Under the pieces are notes generated by a model. It was not told where the DNA came from. It searched no databases and saw only the letters and a list, made by a program, of their open reading frames with translations. A DNA stretch of 64,000 nucleotides. Source: UBA1858 sp045105615 (GTDB lineage: Bacteria > Pseudomonadota > Gammaproteobacteria > UBA4575). Position 1 is the stretch's first letter. The number at the start of each line of letters is the position of its first letter. The position numbers were made by a program, and so were the translations under genes. Of this stretch, positions 36,944 to 45,607 are shown in pieces. The DNA lies in contig JBGCDS010000030.1 of NCBI GenBank assembly GCA_045105615.1, positions 1 to 64,000 on the forward strand, written 5' to 3'.

Positions 36944-37102
36944 ATGGACGACAATCGAATTAAACAGGTTAACCCTTCACTTGCTAGGTTGAAATACGAC
37001 CCTAATCGTAAAAATAATAGTGAGAAGAAGAAAAAACATCAACCAAAAAAACTACATGAACCAGATAACAGCAATGAAAATGGTTTTGATGACTTTGCAT
37101 AA
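36944..37102 (+). CDS. 52-residue charged hypothetical protein between fliA and the DUF2802 gene
   Basis: This short ORF has an ATG, 52 codons and a TAA, with a GGAG ribosome binding site 7 bases upstream and 11 bases to the next gene. The product is strongly basic in the middle (a run of Lys at 28-31) and acidic at the end, ending NGFDDFA, with no hydrophobic segment. I do not recognise it. Its position in the operon and its clean signals favour a real gene. Confidence 0.65.
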   Translation: MDDNRIKQVNPSLARLKYDPNRKNNSEKKKKHQPKKLHEPDNSNENGFDDFA

Positions 37103-37113
37103 AGGATAATAAT

Positions 37114-37524
37114 ATGGATTACTCAATTTCAGACGATGATTTGTTTTCTACCAAACCTTCTTTTTTTGAAAGAATGTCTGCTGTGATTACAGATAAATTT
37201 ATTGGTAAGAAACCAACACTAGATACGCAAATAGATGGTTTGCGAGCTGATTATGCAATGGCAATGGATCATTGTCAGATGATGAAGCAACACATTCAAG
37301 AATTAGAAAATAAATTGGATAATGTGACAGCGACAATGGATTTGCGTCCAGAGGCGATTGAGCCTGAAGTGCCTTATTCGACTGCCATTGTATTGGCTAA
37401 ACGTGGCTGTGATAAACGAGAAATTCAAGAAGCCTGTGGGTTAACAGACTCTGAAGCTGACTTGATTTTAACCCTGCATAATAAAACCCATGGGCAGATG
37501 TCAAATAGCATGTTGGCTAATTAA
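37114..37524 (+). CDS. DUF2802 domain protein of the flagellar/chemotaxis locus
   Basis: A 136-residue soluble protein, it has a predicted coiled region (about 45-75) and a C-terminal DUF2802 segment (TAIVLAKRGCDKREIQEACG, then SEADLILTLH, about 90-123). In Pseudomonas-like bacteria a DUF2802 gene closes the flhF-fleN-fliA-che operon. Its role is not established. AAAGGA lies 7 bases before the ATG. Here it sits just after fliA and one short ORF, with no che genes between. Confidence 0.8.
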   Translation: MDYSISDDDLFSTKPSFFERMSAVITDKFIGKKPTLDTQIDGLRADYAMAMDHCQMMKQHIQELENKLDNVTATMDLRPEAIEPEVPYSTAIVLAKRGCDKREIQEACGLTDSEADLILTLHNKTHGQMSNSMLAN

Positions 37525-37526
37525 AA

Positions 37527-37572
37527 ATCAGTACCAGCGCCTTAAATTATAGGATGTTTGGTCGTTACTGAT
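37527..37572 (+). terminator. inverted repeat after the DUF2802 gene (possible terminator)
   Basis: ATCAGTA at 37527-37533 pairs with TACTGAT at 37566-37572, with part of the adjacent CCA/TGG able to extend the stem. It starts just after the stop codon of the flagellar operon's last clear gene. The loop is large and the following tract is only weakly T-rich, so termination is a guess. Confidence 0.35.
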
Positions 37573-37624
37573 GATTTAATACGAGTATTATTTAAATACT
37601 GACTATAAACATTAAAGTAGTGGT

Positions 37625-37843
37625 ATGGAATACTTTGGTAAAAACACATTAGAACAGATTATCTTAGACTTTTTAGATCGTCAAAAAGAAAATAGAAATC
37701 TGAGTACCCAGGAATTGATAGGCAAGGTCAATAAAGTTGTCGAGTACTACAGAGAGTCGTTAATGTATGAGTTTGACGAGTCTGAATACCCGAGTACTTT
37801 GGAGATGATGCGCGAAGACGTAGTTCCTGAAACTAAAGAATAG
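37625..37843 (+). CDS. 72-residue hypothetical protein
   Basis: A small soluble protein with a helical, charged composition (NTLEQIILDFLDRQ, then STQELIGKVNKVVEYYRESL), it has an acidic C-terminus. I recognise no domain. It starts 100 bases after the DUF2802 gene with only a weak ribosome binding site. Its stop codon abuts the ureG stop codon on the other strand. The codon use looks coding and the composition is protein-like, so I treat it as a probable gene. Confidence 0.6.
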   Translation: MEYFGKNTLEQIILDFLDRQKENRNLSTQELIGKVNKVVEYYRESLMYEFDESEYPSTLEMMREDVVPETKE

Positions 37844-38455
37844 TTAGATCATTCCGTGTTTTTTGATGAAGGAAATAACTTCATCAAGCCCTTTCTCTTC
37901 TTTTAAATTTGTAAATAAGAAGGGTTTATCATTTCTCATTTTTTTAGCATCTCGATCCATGACTTCCAATGAAGCGCCTACCATTGGTGCCAGATCGATT
38001 TTATTTATAATTAATAAATCAGACTTAGTGATTCCTGGACCACCTTTGCGAGGAATCTTTTCCCCGGCTGCAACGTCTATTACATAGATGGTTAGATCAG
38101 ACAATTCGGGGCTAAATGTTGCGCTTAAGTTATCACCGCCACTTTCAATAAATACAAAATCTAAATTACCAAAAGTGTCACACAGGCTTTCTACAGCTGA
38201 CAGATTCATAGAGGCATCCTCGCGTATTGCGGTATGTGGGCAACCGCCTGTTTCAACGCCAACGATTCTATCTTTTTCTAATGCTTCATGTCGGATTAAG
38301 AAATCTGCATCTTCGCGTGTGTATATATCATTAGTGACTGCAGCTATTTGATAGTCGTCACGCATATGCATGCATAATAATCTTAATAGGGCAGTTTTAC
38401 CCGAGCCGACAGGGCCGCCGACACCAATTCTTAATACTTGTTTATTTATAGTCAT
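37844..38455 (-). CDS. ureG: urease accessory GTPase UreG
   Basis: UreG is a GTPase that delivers nickel to the urease apoprotein in the UreDFG complex. It is 203 residues, with the P-loop GPVGSGKT (14-21), the ETGGCPHTAIREDASMN region that contains the nickel-binding Cys-Pro-His motif, and NKIDLAP. It is the last gene of the urease operon and is convergent with, and directly abutting, the small gene on the plus strand. Confidence 0.97.
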   Translation of the reverse strand: MTINKQVLRIGVGGPVGSGKTALLRLLCMHMRDDYQIAAVTNDIYTREDADFLIRHEALEKDRIVGVETGGCPHTAIREDASMNLSAVESLCDTFGNLDFVFIESGGDNLSATFSPELSDLTIYVIDVAAGEKIPRKGGPGITKSDLLIINKIDLAPMVGASLEVMDRDAKKMRNDKPFLFTNLKEEKGLDEVISFIKKHGMI

Positions 38456-38469
38456 ATTTATTTAGTTGA

Positions 38470-39138
38470 TTATGAGCGAAAAAGTCGTGTGTACTGCTGT
38501 TCATGTTGCATGCTAGCCATTACTGCACCAGGGCATGTTGCACCGATATGTTCTTCTTCTACGTCTAATCCACAGCTGACACTGTCATCAATACTGTGCA
38601 TTAAATTAGATAGAATTAATTGTCCGCTGGTTTGACCAAGTGGAATGAGTTTTACGCCAATACTTACTTGGTTTTCACACCAGCTCCATATTAGACCCTG
38701 CGTAGCAGTCGACTTTTCAATTTCCCACTTAGCACAGGCTAAGCTGAATGTTGTTAATAATGAGCATGGGTGCTTTTTCCAATAGGCTGACTCATATATA
38801 CCCAGATCGAGTAGCAATCTTGCTAATGCACCGCCCATTTGTGTATCTTCTAACAACAGTTCACTGGTTTCACGTGATGCTAATACATAGTCATTCCAGT
38901 ACCGGATAGCTTTATTGTTTTTTTCTTGGTGTGCATCATAGAGGCGAGAAAATATTGGTATATCTAAATACTTTAAACTGTTTTCTAGTAATCCCTGTAT
39001 CCATTTTTTTAAGCTTTCTTCATCAGTAACATATTCATTATGACAGGCTGTTTCTAAACCCTGTGAATATGCATAACTTCCTATAGGCAAAGTAGGGCTG
39101 CAAATTCTCAGTAGTTGTAGCAATGAAAGTTTATTCAT
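38470..39138 (-). CDS. ureF: urease accessory protein UreF
   Basis: UreF bridges UreD and UreG and acts as a GTPase-activating checkpoint in nickel insertion. From the ATG at 39138 the protein is 222 residues, opening with MNKLSLLQLLRICSPTLPIG and the SYAYSQGLE segment, which is the usual UreF N-terminus. A longer reading to 39204 would run antiparallel to nothing but would overlap ureE by 74 bases, so the short form is chosen (8-base overlap). Confidence 0.94.
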   Translation of the reverse strand: MNKLSLLQLLRICSPTLPIGSYAYSQGLETACHNEYVTDEESLKKWIQGLLENSLKYLDIPIFSRLYDAHQEKNNKAIRYWNDYVLASRETSELLLEDTQMGGALARLLLDLGIYESAYWKKHPCSLLTTFSLACAKWEIEKSTATQGLIWSWCENQVSIGVKLIPLGQTSGQLILSNLMHSIDDSVSCGLDVEEEHIGATCPGAVMASMQHEQQYTRLFRS

Positions 39139-39595
39139 GATGATCATGAGAATGTGAATGACTATGCCCATGCCCCTGTGAATATGCACCTGATTCAGGT
39201 TCAAAGGGGGCTGATTCTTTACTTATACTAAGATTTAAGTGTTCTAGCATTTCATTCAACACATGATCGTAATGAAACCTTAAGTATGTTGGTTTGACTT
39301 CTAGTGGCACATGGCGATTACCTAAGTGATAGCTGGCACGCATTAAAAGCAAGGGGTCGTTAGAAGTAGCAGTGCTTACTTCTTCGTCGGCAGATACGAT
39401 CTCAATGATTTCGCCGGATTCTGCTTGTAATTTATCGCCGCCACGTAAAACTATTCCACGAGGTATGAATAAACCTGCTTCTTCACCACTATCCAGTTGA
39501 GTGTGCAGTCTTGCTTTCTGTCTGGATTCGAAGGGTAAGGTTAATGTGTAACTAGCATCGACTTTAGTGTCGATTTTACTGGTAAGTTTAATCAC
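39131..39595 (-). CDS. ureE: urease accessory nickel chaperone UreE
   Basis: UreE is a dimeric metallochaperone that supplies nickel to UreG. The 154 residues contain the peptide-binding-like N-terminal domain, the metal-binding C-terminal domain (LMRASYHLGNRHVPLEV with its conserved His) and a His-rich tail (HGHSHSHSHDHH, about 141-152) that can bind several nickel ions. It sits 17 bases after ureC and overlaps ureF by 8 bases. Confidence 0.95.
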   Translation of the reverse strand: MIKLTSKIDTKVDASYTLTLPFESRQKARLHTQLDSGEEAGLFIPRGIVLRGGDKLQAESGEIIEIVSADEEVSTATSNDPLLLMRASYHLGNRHVPLEVKPTYLRFHYDHVLNEMLEHLNLSISKESAPFEPESGAYSQGHGHSHSHSHDHHE

Positions 39596-39612
39596 TTAAA
39601 TTATGTCCGTGA

Positions 39613-41316
39613 CTAAAAGAGAAAATATCTCTGTGCCAGCGCGACAACTTCCGCAGGTTCACAAGTAAGTAACTTACCATCGGCACGTACTTCGTATGTT
39701 TGTGGGTCTACTTCAACGTTGGGCTGATAGCTGTTATTGATCATGTCGCATTTCCTAATTTTTCTAGTATTGTTTACAGCTATACATTGTTTGTGCAGAG
39801 AAAGTTGTTTTGCAATATCATTATCAATTGCTGCCTGTGATACAAAAGTATAGCTAGTTTTATAGTTCGCACTAGCATAAGCGCCAAACATGTAGCGATA
39901 GTGGACTGGTTGTGGCGTAGGAATAGATGCATTTGGGTCACCCATGGGTGCTGCTGCAATAAAGCCTCCTTTAATGATTAGCGCAGGTTTAACGCCAAAA
40001 AATGCAGGTTTCCATAGTACTAAGTCTGCAAGTTTACCAACTTCGATCGAACCGACCTCATGTGAGATTCCATGGGTTATTGCCGGATTAATTGTGTATT
40101 TTGCAATGTAGCGTTTTGCACGATTGTTATCATTCTCAGAACTATCTTCTTCTAGTGGCCCGCGTTGTTTTTTCATCTTGTCAGCAGTTTGCCAGGTGCG
40201 ACAAACAACCTCACCTACACGGCCCATCGCTTGAGAATCTGATGCAATCATGCTGAATGCGCCTAAATCATGAAATATATCTTCTGCAGCAATAGTTTCT
40301 TTGCGGATTCTTGATTCTGCAAATGCGACATCCTCAGGAATTTTTGTATCAAGATGATGACATACCATCAACATATCCAAATGTTCATCAATTGTGTTAA
40401 CGGTATAGGGGCGAGTCGGGTTAGTGCTTGAAGGTAATACATTAGCTTCTCCGCACGCACGAATAATATCTGGCGCATGACCGCCACCAGCACCTTCAGT
40501 GTGATATGTATGGATGGCACGTCCTTTAAATGCAGCAATAGTATCTTCGACAAATCCAGATTCATTGAGTGTATCGGTATGAATTGCCACTTGAATGTCA
40601 TACTTTTCTGCTACGTTTAGACAGTTGTCGATTGAAGCGGGCGTAGTTCCCCAATCTTCGTGCAACTTGAGTCCCATTGCACCTGCGATAACCTGTTCTT
40701 CTAATGCTGCAGGTAAACTCGCATTACCTTTGCCTAGGAAGCCTAGATTCATCGGAAAAGCATCGGCCGCTTCCAGCATTTTGTGTATATTCCACGGTCC
40801 TGGAGTGCAGGTGGTTGCATTGGTTCCTGTTGCGGGACCTGTGCCTCCACCTAACATGGTTGTTACGCCAGACATTAATGCTTCTTCAATTTGTTGCGGA
40901 CAAATAAAGTGTATGTGAGCATCAATACCACCTGCAGTAATGATTTGACCTTCACCTGCAATGGCTTCTGTACCTGGGCCTATCGCAATATTTACATTGG
41001 GTTGTATGTCAGGGTTGCCGGCTTTACCGATGCCGAAAATTCTTCCGTCTTTAATTCCAATGTCTGCCTTAACAATGCCCCAATGATCTAATATTAATGC
41101 ATTAGTGATGACAGTATCGACAACGTCTTTCGAACATAACTGGCTTTGACCCATGCCGTCACGAATTACTTTGCCGCCACCAAATTTTACTTCTTCACCA
41201 TAGGTTGTATGATCTTTTTCAACTTCTATAAATAGATCGGTATCACCTAAGCGGACTTTATCGCCAATGGTTGGGCCGAACATTTCTGCATAGGCTTGTC
41301 TGCTAATTTTGGCCAT
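39613..41316 (-). CDS. ureC: urease alpha subunit UreC (catalytic)
   Basis: UreC is the catalytic subunit that hydrolyses urea to ammonia and carbamate at a di-nickel centre. It is 567 residues. Ligand motifs are all present: DAHIHFICPQ, the carbamylated lysine region GLKLHEDWG, AIHTDTLNE, YHTEGAGGGHAPD, the active-site flap MVCHHLD and IASDSQAMGR. It lies 4 bases after ureB in the three-subunit ureABC arrangement. Confidence 0.98.
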   Translation of the reverse strand: MAKISRQAYAEMFGPTIGDKVRLGDTDLFIEVEKDHTTYGEEVKFGGGKVIRDGMGQSQLCSKDVVDTVITNALILDHWGIVKADIGIKDGRIFGIGKAGNPDIQPNVNIAIGPGTEAIAGEGQIITAGGIDAHIHFICPQQIEEALMSGVTTMLGGGTGPATGTNATTCTPGPWNIHKMLEAADAFPMNLGFLGKGNASLPAALEEQVIAGAMGLKLHEDWGTTPASIDNCLNVAEKYDIQVAIHTDTLNESGFVEDTIAAFKGRAIHTYHTEGAGGGHAPDIIRACGEANVLPSSTNPTRPYTVNTIDEHLDMLMVCHHLDTKIPEDVAFAESRIRKETIAAEDIFHDLGAFSMIASDSQAMGRVGEVVCRTWQTADKMKKQRGPLEEDSSENDNNRAKRYIAKYTINPAITHGISHEVGSIEVGKLADLVLWKPAFFGVKPALIIKGGFIAAAPMGDPNASIPTPQPVHYRYMFGAYASANYKTSYTFVSQAAIDNDIAKQLSLHKQCIAVNNTRKIRKCDMINNSYQPNVEVDPQTYEVRADGKLLTCEPAEVVALAQRYFLF

Positions 41317-41320
41317 AGTT

Positions 41321-41629
41321 TTATTTCACCTTTCCCATTACTTTGGCGTTGAATCCGTAAATTATTTTACTGCCGTCAATTTCGACTAATTCAATAGTTC
41401 TTTCTTGGCCTGGTTCAAACCGTACTGCAGTCCCTGCGGCAATATCTAAGCGCATACCTAAAGTACTTTCTCGGTCAAAAATTAATGCGCTATTAGTTTC
41501 GTAAAAGTGGTAATGAGAGCCGACTTGTATTGGGCGATCACCTGTATTAGCGACTGTAATATTTAATTTTTTACGACCTTGATTGAGTTCAATGTCACCC
41601 GATTGTGCAATTAGTTCGCCAGGTATCAT
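41321..41629 (-). CDS. ureB: urease beta subunit UreB
   Basis: UreB is a structural subunit of the (UreABC)3 trimer and controls access of the accessory complex to UreC. The 102-residue protein has the usual MIPGELI start and the GSHYHFYETN core, ending with the conserved YGFNAKVMGKV-type segment. It is separate from ureA (17-base gap), as in most bacteria. Confidence 0.97.
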   Translation of the reverse strand: MIPGELIAQSGDIELNQGRKKLNITVANTGDRPIQVGSHYHFYETNSALIFDRESTLGMRLDIAAGTAVRFEPGQERTIELVEIDGSKIIYGFNAKVMGKVK

Positions 41630-41646
41630 GTGTATATTCCTATGAT

Positions 41647-41949
41647 TTAAGTAATAGGGTTGTGTACGGTAACAAGCTTGGTGCCGTCTGGAAATGTTGC
41701 TTCAACTTGAACATCATGAACCATTTCAGCAATGCCATCCATGACGTCATCCTGTGTTAATAGGTGTCTACCTTCTTCCATTAATTCTGCTACTCGCTTT
41801 CCTTCTCTTGCGCCTTCTAATATCGCACAAGATATATAAGCGATAGTCTCTGGATAGTTTAATTTAATACCTTTGTCTTTACGTCGCTCAGCAAGTAGGC
41901 CAGCAGTAAATAAAAGCAATTTATCTTTTTCTCGTGGTGATAATTCCAT
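41647..41949 (-). CDS. ureA: urease gamma subunit UreA
   Basis: UreA is the small structural subunit of urease. The 100 residues open with MELSPREKDKLLLFTAGLLAE, which is the family hallmark, and end with the TVHNPI motif typical of UreA. It follows ureD after 18 bases in the ureDABCEFG order. Confidence 0.97.
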   Translation of the reverse strand: MELSPREKDKLLLFTAGLLAERRKDKGIKLNYPETIAYISCAILEGAREGKRVAELMEEGRHLLTQDDVMDGIAEMVHDVQVEATFPDGTKLVTVHNPIT

Positions 41950-41967
41950 GCCTGTTCCTATGTAAAA

Positions 41968-42819
41968 TTAAGTATGCCAAATTCTAGGAGTACTTGACTC
42001 TAGCTGGAGAATTTGAGGTCGTAGTAGTTCCCATAAAGCTGCAAAAAAGTCTTTTATTTTCTCTGCGTAGGCGCTCATTGCTCGTACAATAAATAAACCA
42101 TTCAGTGATGTACAGGAGTTGCTTAGTTCTTTGAACCGTTGAGCGACTTCATTAATGGCTTCTACCTTAATAAGTGCATCACTGTCGCTAGTGACAAAAG
42201 TACCCACTGACTTATGGCCTTGAAGCCCCCAACTAGCATCAAGAAGGTCATCGCCGCCAATGAGGCGATTAGTTTCTAATAGTACGGGTCTTTTATCTCG
42301 CCAAATTTCTAACTTTTGTCTGCATTGGCCTGAAATAAAGTATTCTTTTTGTGCGGGTAAACCTAAACATTGAATTTCCCAAGCAAAAAAACGATTAGTT
42401 TTATTTAGATTGATTCTAGTCGTTGATGCTGCGTTTGTGTCATTGAAATAAACTGTTTCTTGAGGGAGCCATTCTAATATAGCATTCTCTTCTAGATTGA
42501 TTGTCTGGTTTTGGCATGCTTGTATACCAGTGCTGCGATAAAACTTAGTCGCGGCAGGAGTCGTAATTAAGGCATGCGAATTTTCATTAAGTTGCGCACT
42601 AAGGTTAAGTGAGTCTCCGCCAACAATGCCGCCAGGTGGGTGGATTAAGTAAATATGACAACAGCCATTTGATTCCGGATAAAATGGTTTTTGAACCATT
42701 AGTGGGCCAGAGTGTTTTTTGCTGGTAAGAATAGTTTTGTTATTTCTTTGTGTAAATGATAAATCCAGTGTTGCTTCCCAGCTTGCTTGCTTTGATGACG
42801 GTGATGCAGAGGCAGCCAT
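41968..42819 (-). CDS. ureD: urease accessory protein UreD
   Basis: UreD is a scaffold that binds urease and, with UreF and UreG, channels nickel to the active site. It is 283 residues. The conserved HPPGGIVGGDSL (about 76-87) and TTPAATKFYRS (about 102-112) segments are present. The ribosome binding site is weak, and the stop codon of the preceding small ORF is 9 bases away, so translation may be coupled to it. Confidence 0.95.
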   Translation of the reverse strand: MAASASPSSKQASWEATLDLSFTQRNNKTILTSKKHSGPLMVQKPFYPESNGCCHIYLIHPPGGIVGGDSLNLSAQLNENSHALITTPAATKFYRSTGIQACQNQTINLEENAILEWLPQETVYFNDTNAASTTRINLNKTNRFFAWEIQCLGLPAQKEYFISGQCRQKLEIWRDKRPVLLETNRLIGGDDLLDASWGLQGHKSVGTFVTSDSDALIKVEAINEVAQRFKELSNSCTSLNGLFIVRAMSAYAEKIKDFFAALWELLRPQILQLESSTPRIWHT

Positions 42820-42828
42820 TATCTAATT

Positions 42829-42999
42829 CTACTTTTTTATGTAATGGTAAATTATGCCACCAATTACAAACAATGCTAAAAAATACTCGATGCCTGAATG
42901 GCTATGAAATATAGTTGTGTGTCCAGAATGTGAAAATGCTGGGGCAGCAAAAAACAAGAGAATTAAAGATAGGAAAATGCTGGCTAATCTAAAGTGCAT
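42829..42999 (-). CDS. 56-residue His-rich membrane peptide between urtE and ureD
   Basis: This short gene has a strong ribosome binding site (AGGAGA, 7 bases before the ATG). The product begins with a signal-peptide-like stretch (about 1-23, ending APAFS). A His-rich segment follows (HSGHTTIFHSHSG, 24-36), then one hydrophobic helix (about 38-54) and a Lys-Lys end. The His cluster would face the periplasm. It lies 21 bases after urtE and 9 bases before ureD on the same strand. I do not recognise a family. A role in nickel handling is only an inference from composition and position. Confidence 0.8.
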   Translation of the reverse strand: MHFRLASIFLSLILLFFAAPAFSHSGHTTIFHSHSGIEYFLALFVIGGIIYHYIKK

Positions 43000-43020
43000 A
43001 ATTTTCTCCTAGGTGCTTTT

Positions 43021-43710
43021 TTACACCTTCAAATATTTATCGATTAAGTGATCATCTAGCTCATCCATTGAGCCCTGGGCAACATCGCGACCTTTTTCTA
43101 ATATACAGAAATTGGATGCAACTCGTCTCGCGAATGGTAATTTCTGTTCAACTAATAATACCGTGAGTCCAAGCTCCTGGTTTAACTTTTTTATAATGTC
43201 GCCTATTTCACGCACTATATTGGGTTGTATGCCCTCAGTTGGTTCATCAAGTATTAATAATTCAGGCTCTATGGCTAATGCGCGACCAAGTGCGAGTTGT
43301 TGCTGTTGCCCACCGGATAAATCTCCACCTCTACGGTGTAACATTTCTTTCAATACAGGGAATAATTCGAAAATAATCGGTGGTAGTTGCTTAGATTTGT
43401 TGGCGACTAGGCCTGTGTTTAGATTATCTTCAACGCTGAGCTGAGAAAATATTTCTCTGCCCTGTGGGACATAGCCTATTTTATGGATAGCGCGTTTCTC
43501 GGCATTTAACTTAGCAATGTCTTTGCCTTTGAAGTTAATAGAGCCATCAGTGGTAGATTCTAGCCCCATAATACATTTGAGTAGGGTGGTTTTGCCAACG
43601 CCATTGCGACCCATTAAGCAGGTGACGCTACCTTCTGGTACATCTAGCGAAAGATCCCACAATGTATGGCTTTCTCGATAATATTGGTTGATTGAAGAAA
43701 CTTTTAACAT
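43021..43710 (-). CDS. urtE: urea ABC transporter ATP-binding protein UrtE
   Basis: UrtE is one of the two ATPases of the branched-chain-type urea importer. From the ATG at 43710 it is 229 residues, with Walker A GRNGVGKTT, signature LSGGQQQQLALGRAL and Walker B LLILDEPTEG. The start MLKVSSINQYYRES matches the UrtE consensus. An AGGTGA ribosome binding site supports this ATG over the GTG at 43719. The gap to urtD is one base. Confidence 0.96.
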   Translation of the reverse strand: MLKVSSINQYYRESHTLWDLSLDVPEGSVTCLMGRNGVGKTTLLKCIMGLESTTDGSINFKGKDIAKLNAEKRAIHKIGYVPQGREIFSQLSVEDNLNTGLVANKSKQLPPIIFELFPVLKEMLHRRGGDLSGGQQQQLALGRALAIEPELLILDEPTEGIQPNIVREIGDIIKKLNQELGLTVLLVEQKLPFARRVASNFCILEKGRDVAQGSMDELDDHLIDKYLKV

Positions 43711-43711
43711 A

Positions 43712-44458
43712 TTAATCACCTAAATATACTTCAATCACTTTACGGTCATTTTGGATTTTATCCATAGTGCCTTCTGCGAGTACTGATCCTTGATGTAACA
43801 CGGTAACTCGTTTTGCAATGGATCTAACGAATTCCATATCATGTTCAACGACGACAACAGAATGTCGTTTTGCCAATGATGTTAGCAATTCTGCGGTGCG
43901 CTCAGATTCCTGATGAGTCATTCCCGCAACAGGTTCGTCGACTAGTAGGACTTGAGGATTTTGAGTAATTAACATACCAATTTCTAGCCACTGTTTTTGT
44001 CCGTGCGATAACTCACCGGCCATTCTATATTTCTCAGCTTGAAGCCCTATAGTCTCAAGTGAATAATCAATTTTATTACGTTGATCTTCATTAAGCTTGT
44101 AAAAAAGATTACTTAAAATGTCGCGATGACCTTCTAGAGCAAGCTGTAAATTATCAAACACGCTGTGATTCTCGAATACAGTAGGTTTTTGAAATTTACG
44201 ACCAATACCTAAGTTGGCAATTTCAGCTTCATCTTTAGTAGTTAAATCGACATGGTCTCCAAAATAGACTTCGCCTTCATCAGGTTTGGTTTTACCGGTA
44301 ATGATATCCATCATGGTTGTCTTGCCGGCACCATTTGGGCCAATAATGCAGCGTAATTCATTCTTATCTATGTAAAGACTTAATTCATTGATCGCTTTGA
44401 ATCCATCAAAACTAACAGAAACATTATTCAAATATAGTATAGATTCATTTTTTTCCAT
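43712..44458 (-). CDS. urtD: urea ABC transporter ATP-binding protein UrtD
   Basis: UrtD is the second ATPase of the urea importer. The 248-residue protein has Walker A GPNGAGKTT, the LivG-type segment GRKFQKPTVFENHSVFDNL, the signature ELSHGQKQWLEIGM and Walker B LLVDEPVAGM. The RKFQKPTVF stretch is characteristic of UrtD rather than LivG. Its ATG overlaps the urtC stop by one base (TAATG). Confidence 0.96.
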   Translation of the reverse strand: MEKNESILYLNNVSVSFDGFKAINELSLYIDKNELRCIIGPNGAGKTTMMDIITGKTKPDEGEVYFGDHVDLTTKDEAEIANLGIGRKFQKPTVFENHSVFDNLQLALEGHRDILSNLFYKLNEDQRNKIDYSLETIGLQAEKYRMAGELSHGQKQWLEIGMLITQNPQVLLVDEPVAGMTHQESERTAELLTSLAKRHSVVVVEHDMEFVRSIAKRVTVLHQGSVLAEGTMDKIQNDRKVIEVYLGD

Positions 44459-45603
44459 TATGATTTCTCTATATTTGCTTGAGATTGCTTAATCGATTTG
44501 TTTTTAGACTTACGCATGCTTATTTGGTTATAAAGGCCAACTAAACCTTTAGGCATAAATACAGTCACGAATACAAACATGCTGCCTAAGATAAATAGCC
44601 AAGCCTCAGGTGCCCATGCGGTAAAGAATGTTTTTGCATAATTAACAACAAATGCACCTAGTACTGCTCCATATAAAGTACCTCGACCACCAATGGCCAC
44701 CCAAATTACAAGCTCAATTGAGCGTAAAGGGGCAAACTCACTTGGATTAATGATGCCGACTTGTGGAACATATAATGCACCAGCAATGCCAGCTAATAAT
44801 GCAGAAATTACGAAGATAAATAATTTAATATGTTCATCTCGATAACCCATGAATCGCACACGGCTTTCTGAATCTCGAATGGCCATGACTAAACTTCCAA
44901 GACGCGATTGCGCAATGTATTTGCATAACGCATAACCGGATAGTAATGCGATGGCAGATGCAAAAAATAATGCACATCGTGTGGTGTTATCTTGCAGGTT
45001 GAAGCCTAATATTTCTTTAAAGTCGGTTAATCCGTTGTTACCACCAAAACCAAAGTCATTCTGGAAGAAAGTTAACATTAAGGCGTAGGTCATTGCTTGC
45101 GTCATAATAGATAAGTACACGCCAGTCACGCGCGAGCGAAACGCTAACCAGCCAAATACAAATGCAAGTATCCCTGGAGCGACAAGCATCATTAATAATG
45201 CCATTGAGAAGTGATCAAAACCAAGCCAATACCAAGGTAGTGATTCCCAATTTAAAAATACCATGAAGTCTGGTAGTAATGGATTGCCGTAGACGCCGCG
45301 ATCACCAATTTGTCGCATTAAATACATTCCCATGGCGTATCCACCTAGGGCGAAAAAAGCACCATGGCCTAAACTAAGTATGCCTAAGTAACCCCAAACT
45401 AAATCAACTGATAGGGCTAATAATGCATAACATAAATATTTACCTAACAAAGTGACAGTATAAGTTGAGATATGTAAAACAGAATCTACCGGTGTAAGTA
45501 AGTTAAGGGCAGGAATAACGATGGCAGAAAAAATCACCACGACTGTGAGAATTTTACTGCCCGTGTCTGACAGTAGTAACCGTTGTATGAGAGATTTTTC
45601 CAT
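44458..45603 (-). CDS. urtC: urea ABC transporter permease UrtC
   Basis: UrtC is a LivM-type permease. It is 381 residues, with about ten hydrophobic segments. The conserved WGYLGILSLGHGAFFALGGYAMGMYLM region and the family segment MAIRDSESRVRFMGYR are visible. It sits 4 bases after urtB and is coupled to urtD. Confidence 0.95.
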   Translation of the reverse strand: MEKSLIQRLLLSDTGSKILTVVVIFSAIVIPALNLLTPVDSVLHISTYTVTLLGKYLCYALLALSVDLVWGYLGILSLGHGAFFALGGYAMGMYLMRQIGDRGVYGNPLLPDFMVFLNWESLPWYWLGFDHFSMALLMMLVAPGILAFVFGWLAFRSRVTGVYLSIMTQAMTYALMLTFFQNDFGFGGNNGLTDFKEILGFNLQDNTTRCALFFASAIALLSGYALCKYIAQSRLGSLVMAIRDSESRVRFMGYRDEHIKLFIFVISALLAGIAGALYVPQVGIINPSEFAPLRSIELVIWVAIGGRGTLYGAVLGAFVVNYAKTFFTAWAPEAWLFILGSMFVFVTVFMPKGLVGLYNQISMRKSKNKSIKQSQANIEKS

Positions 45604-45607
45604 AGTA

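Noticed and set aside
40595..40918. Open frame of 107 codons on the plus strand opposite ureC
   Set aside because: It is the antisense shadow of a strongly conserved urease alpha subunit.
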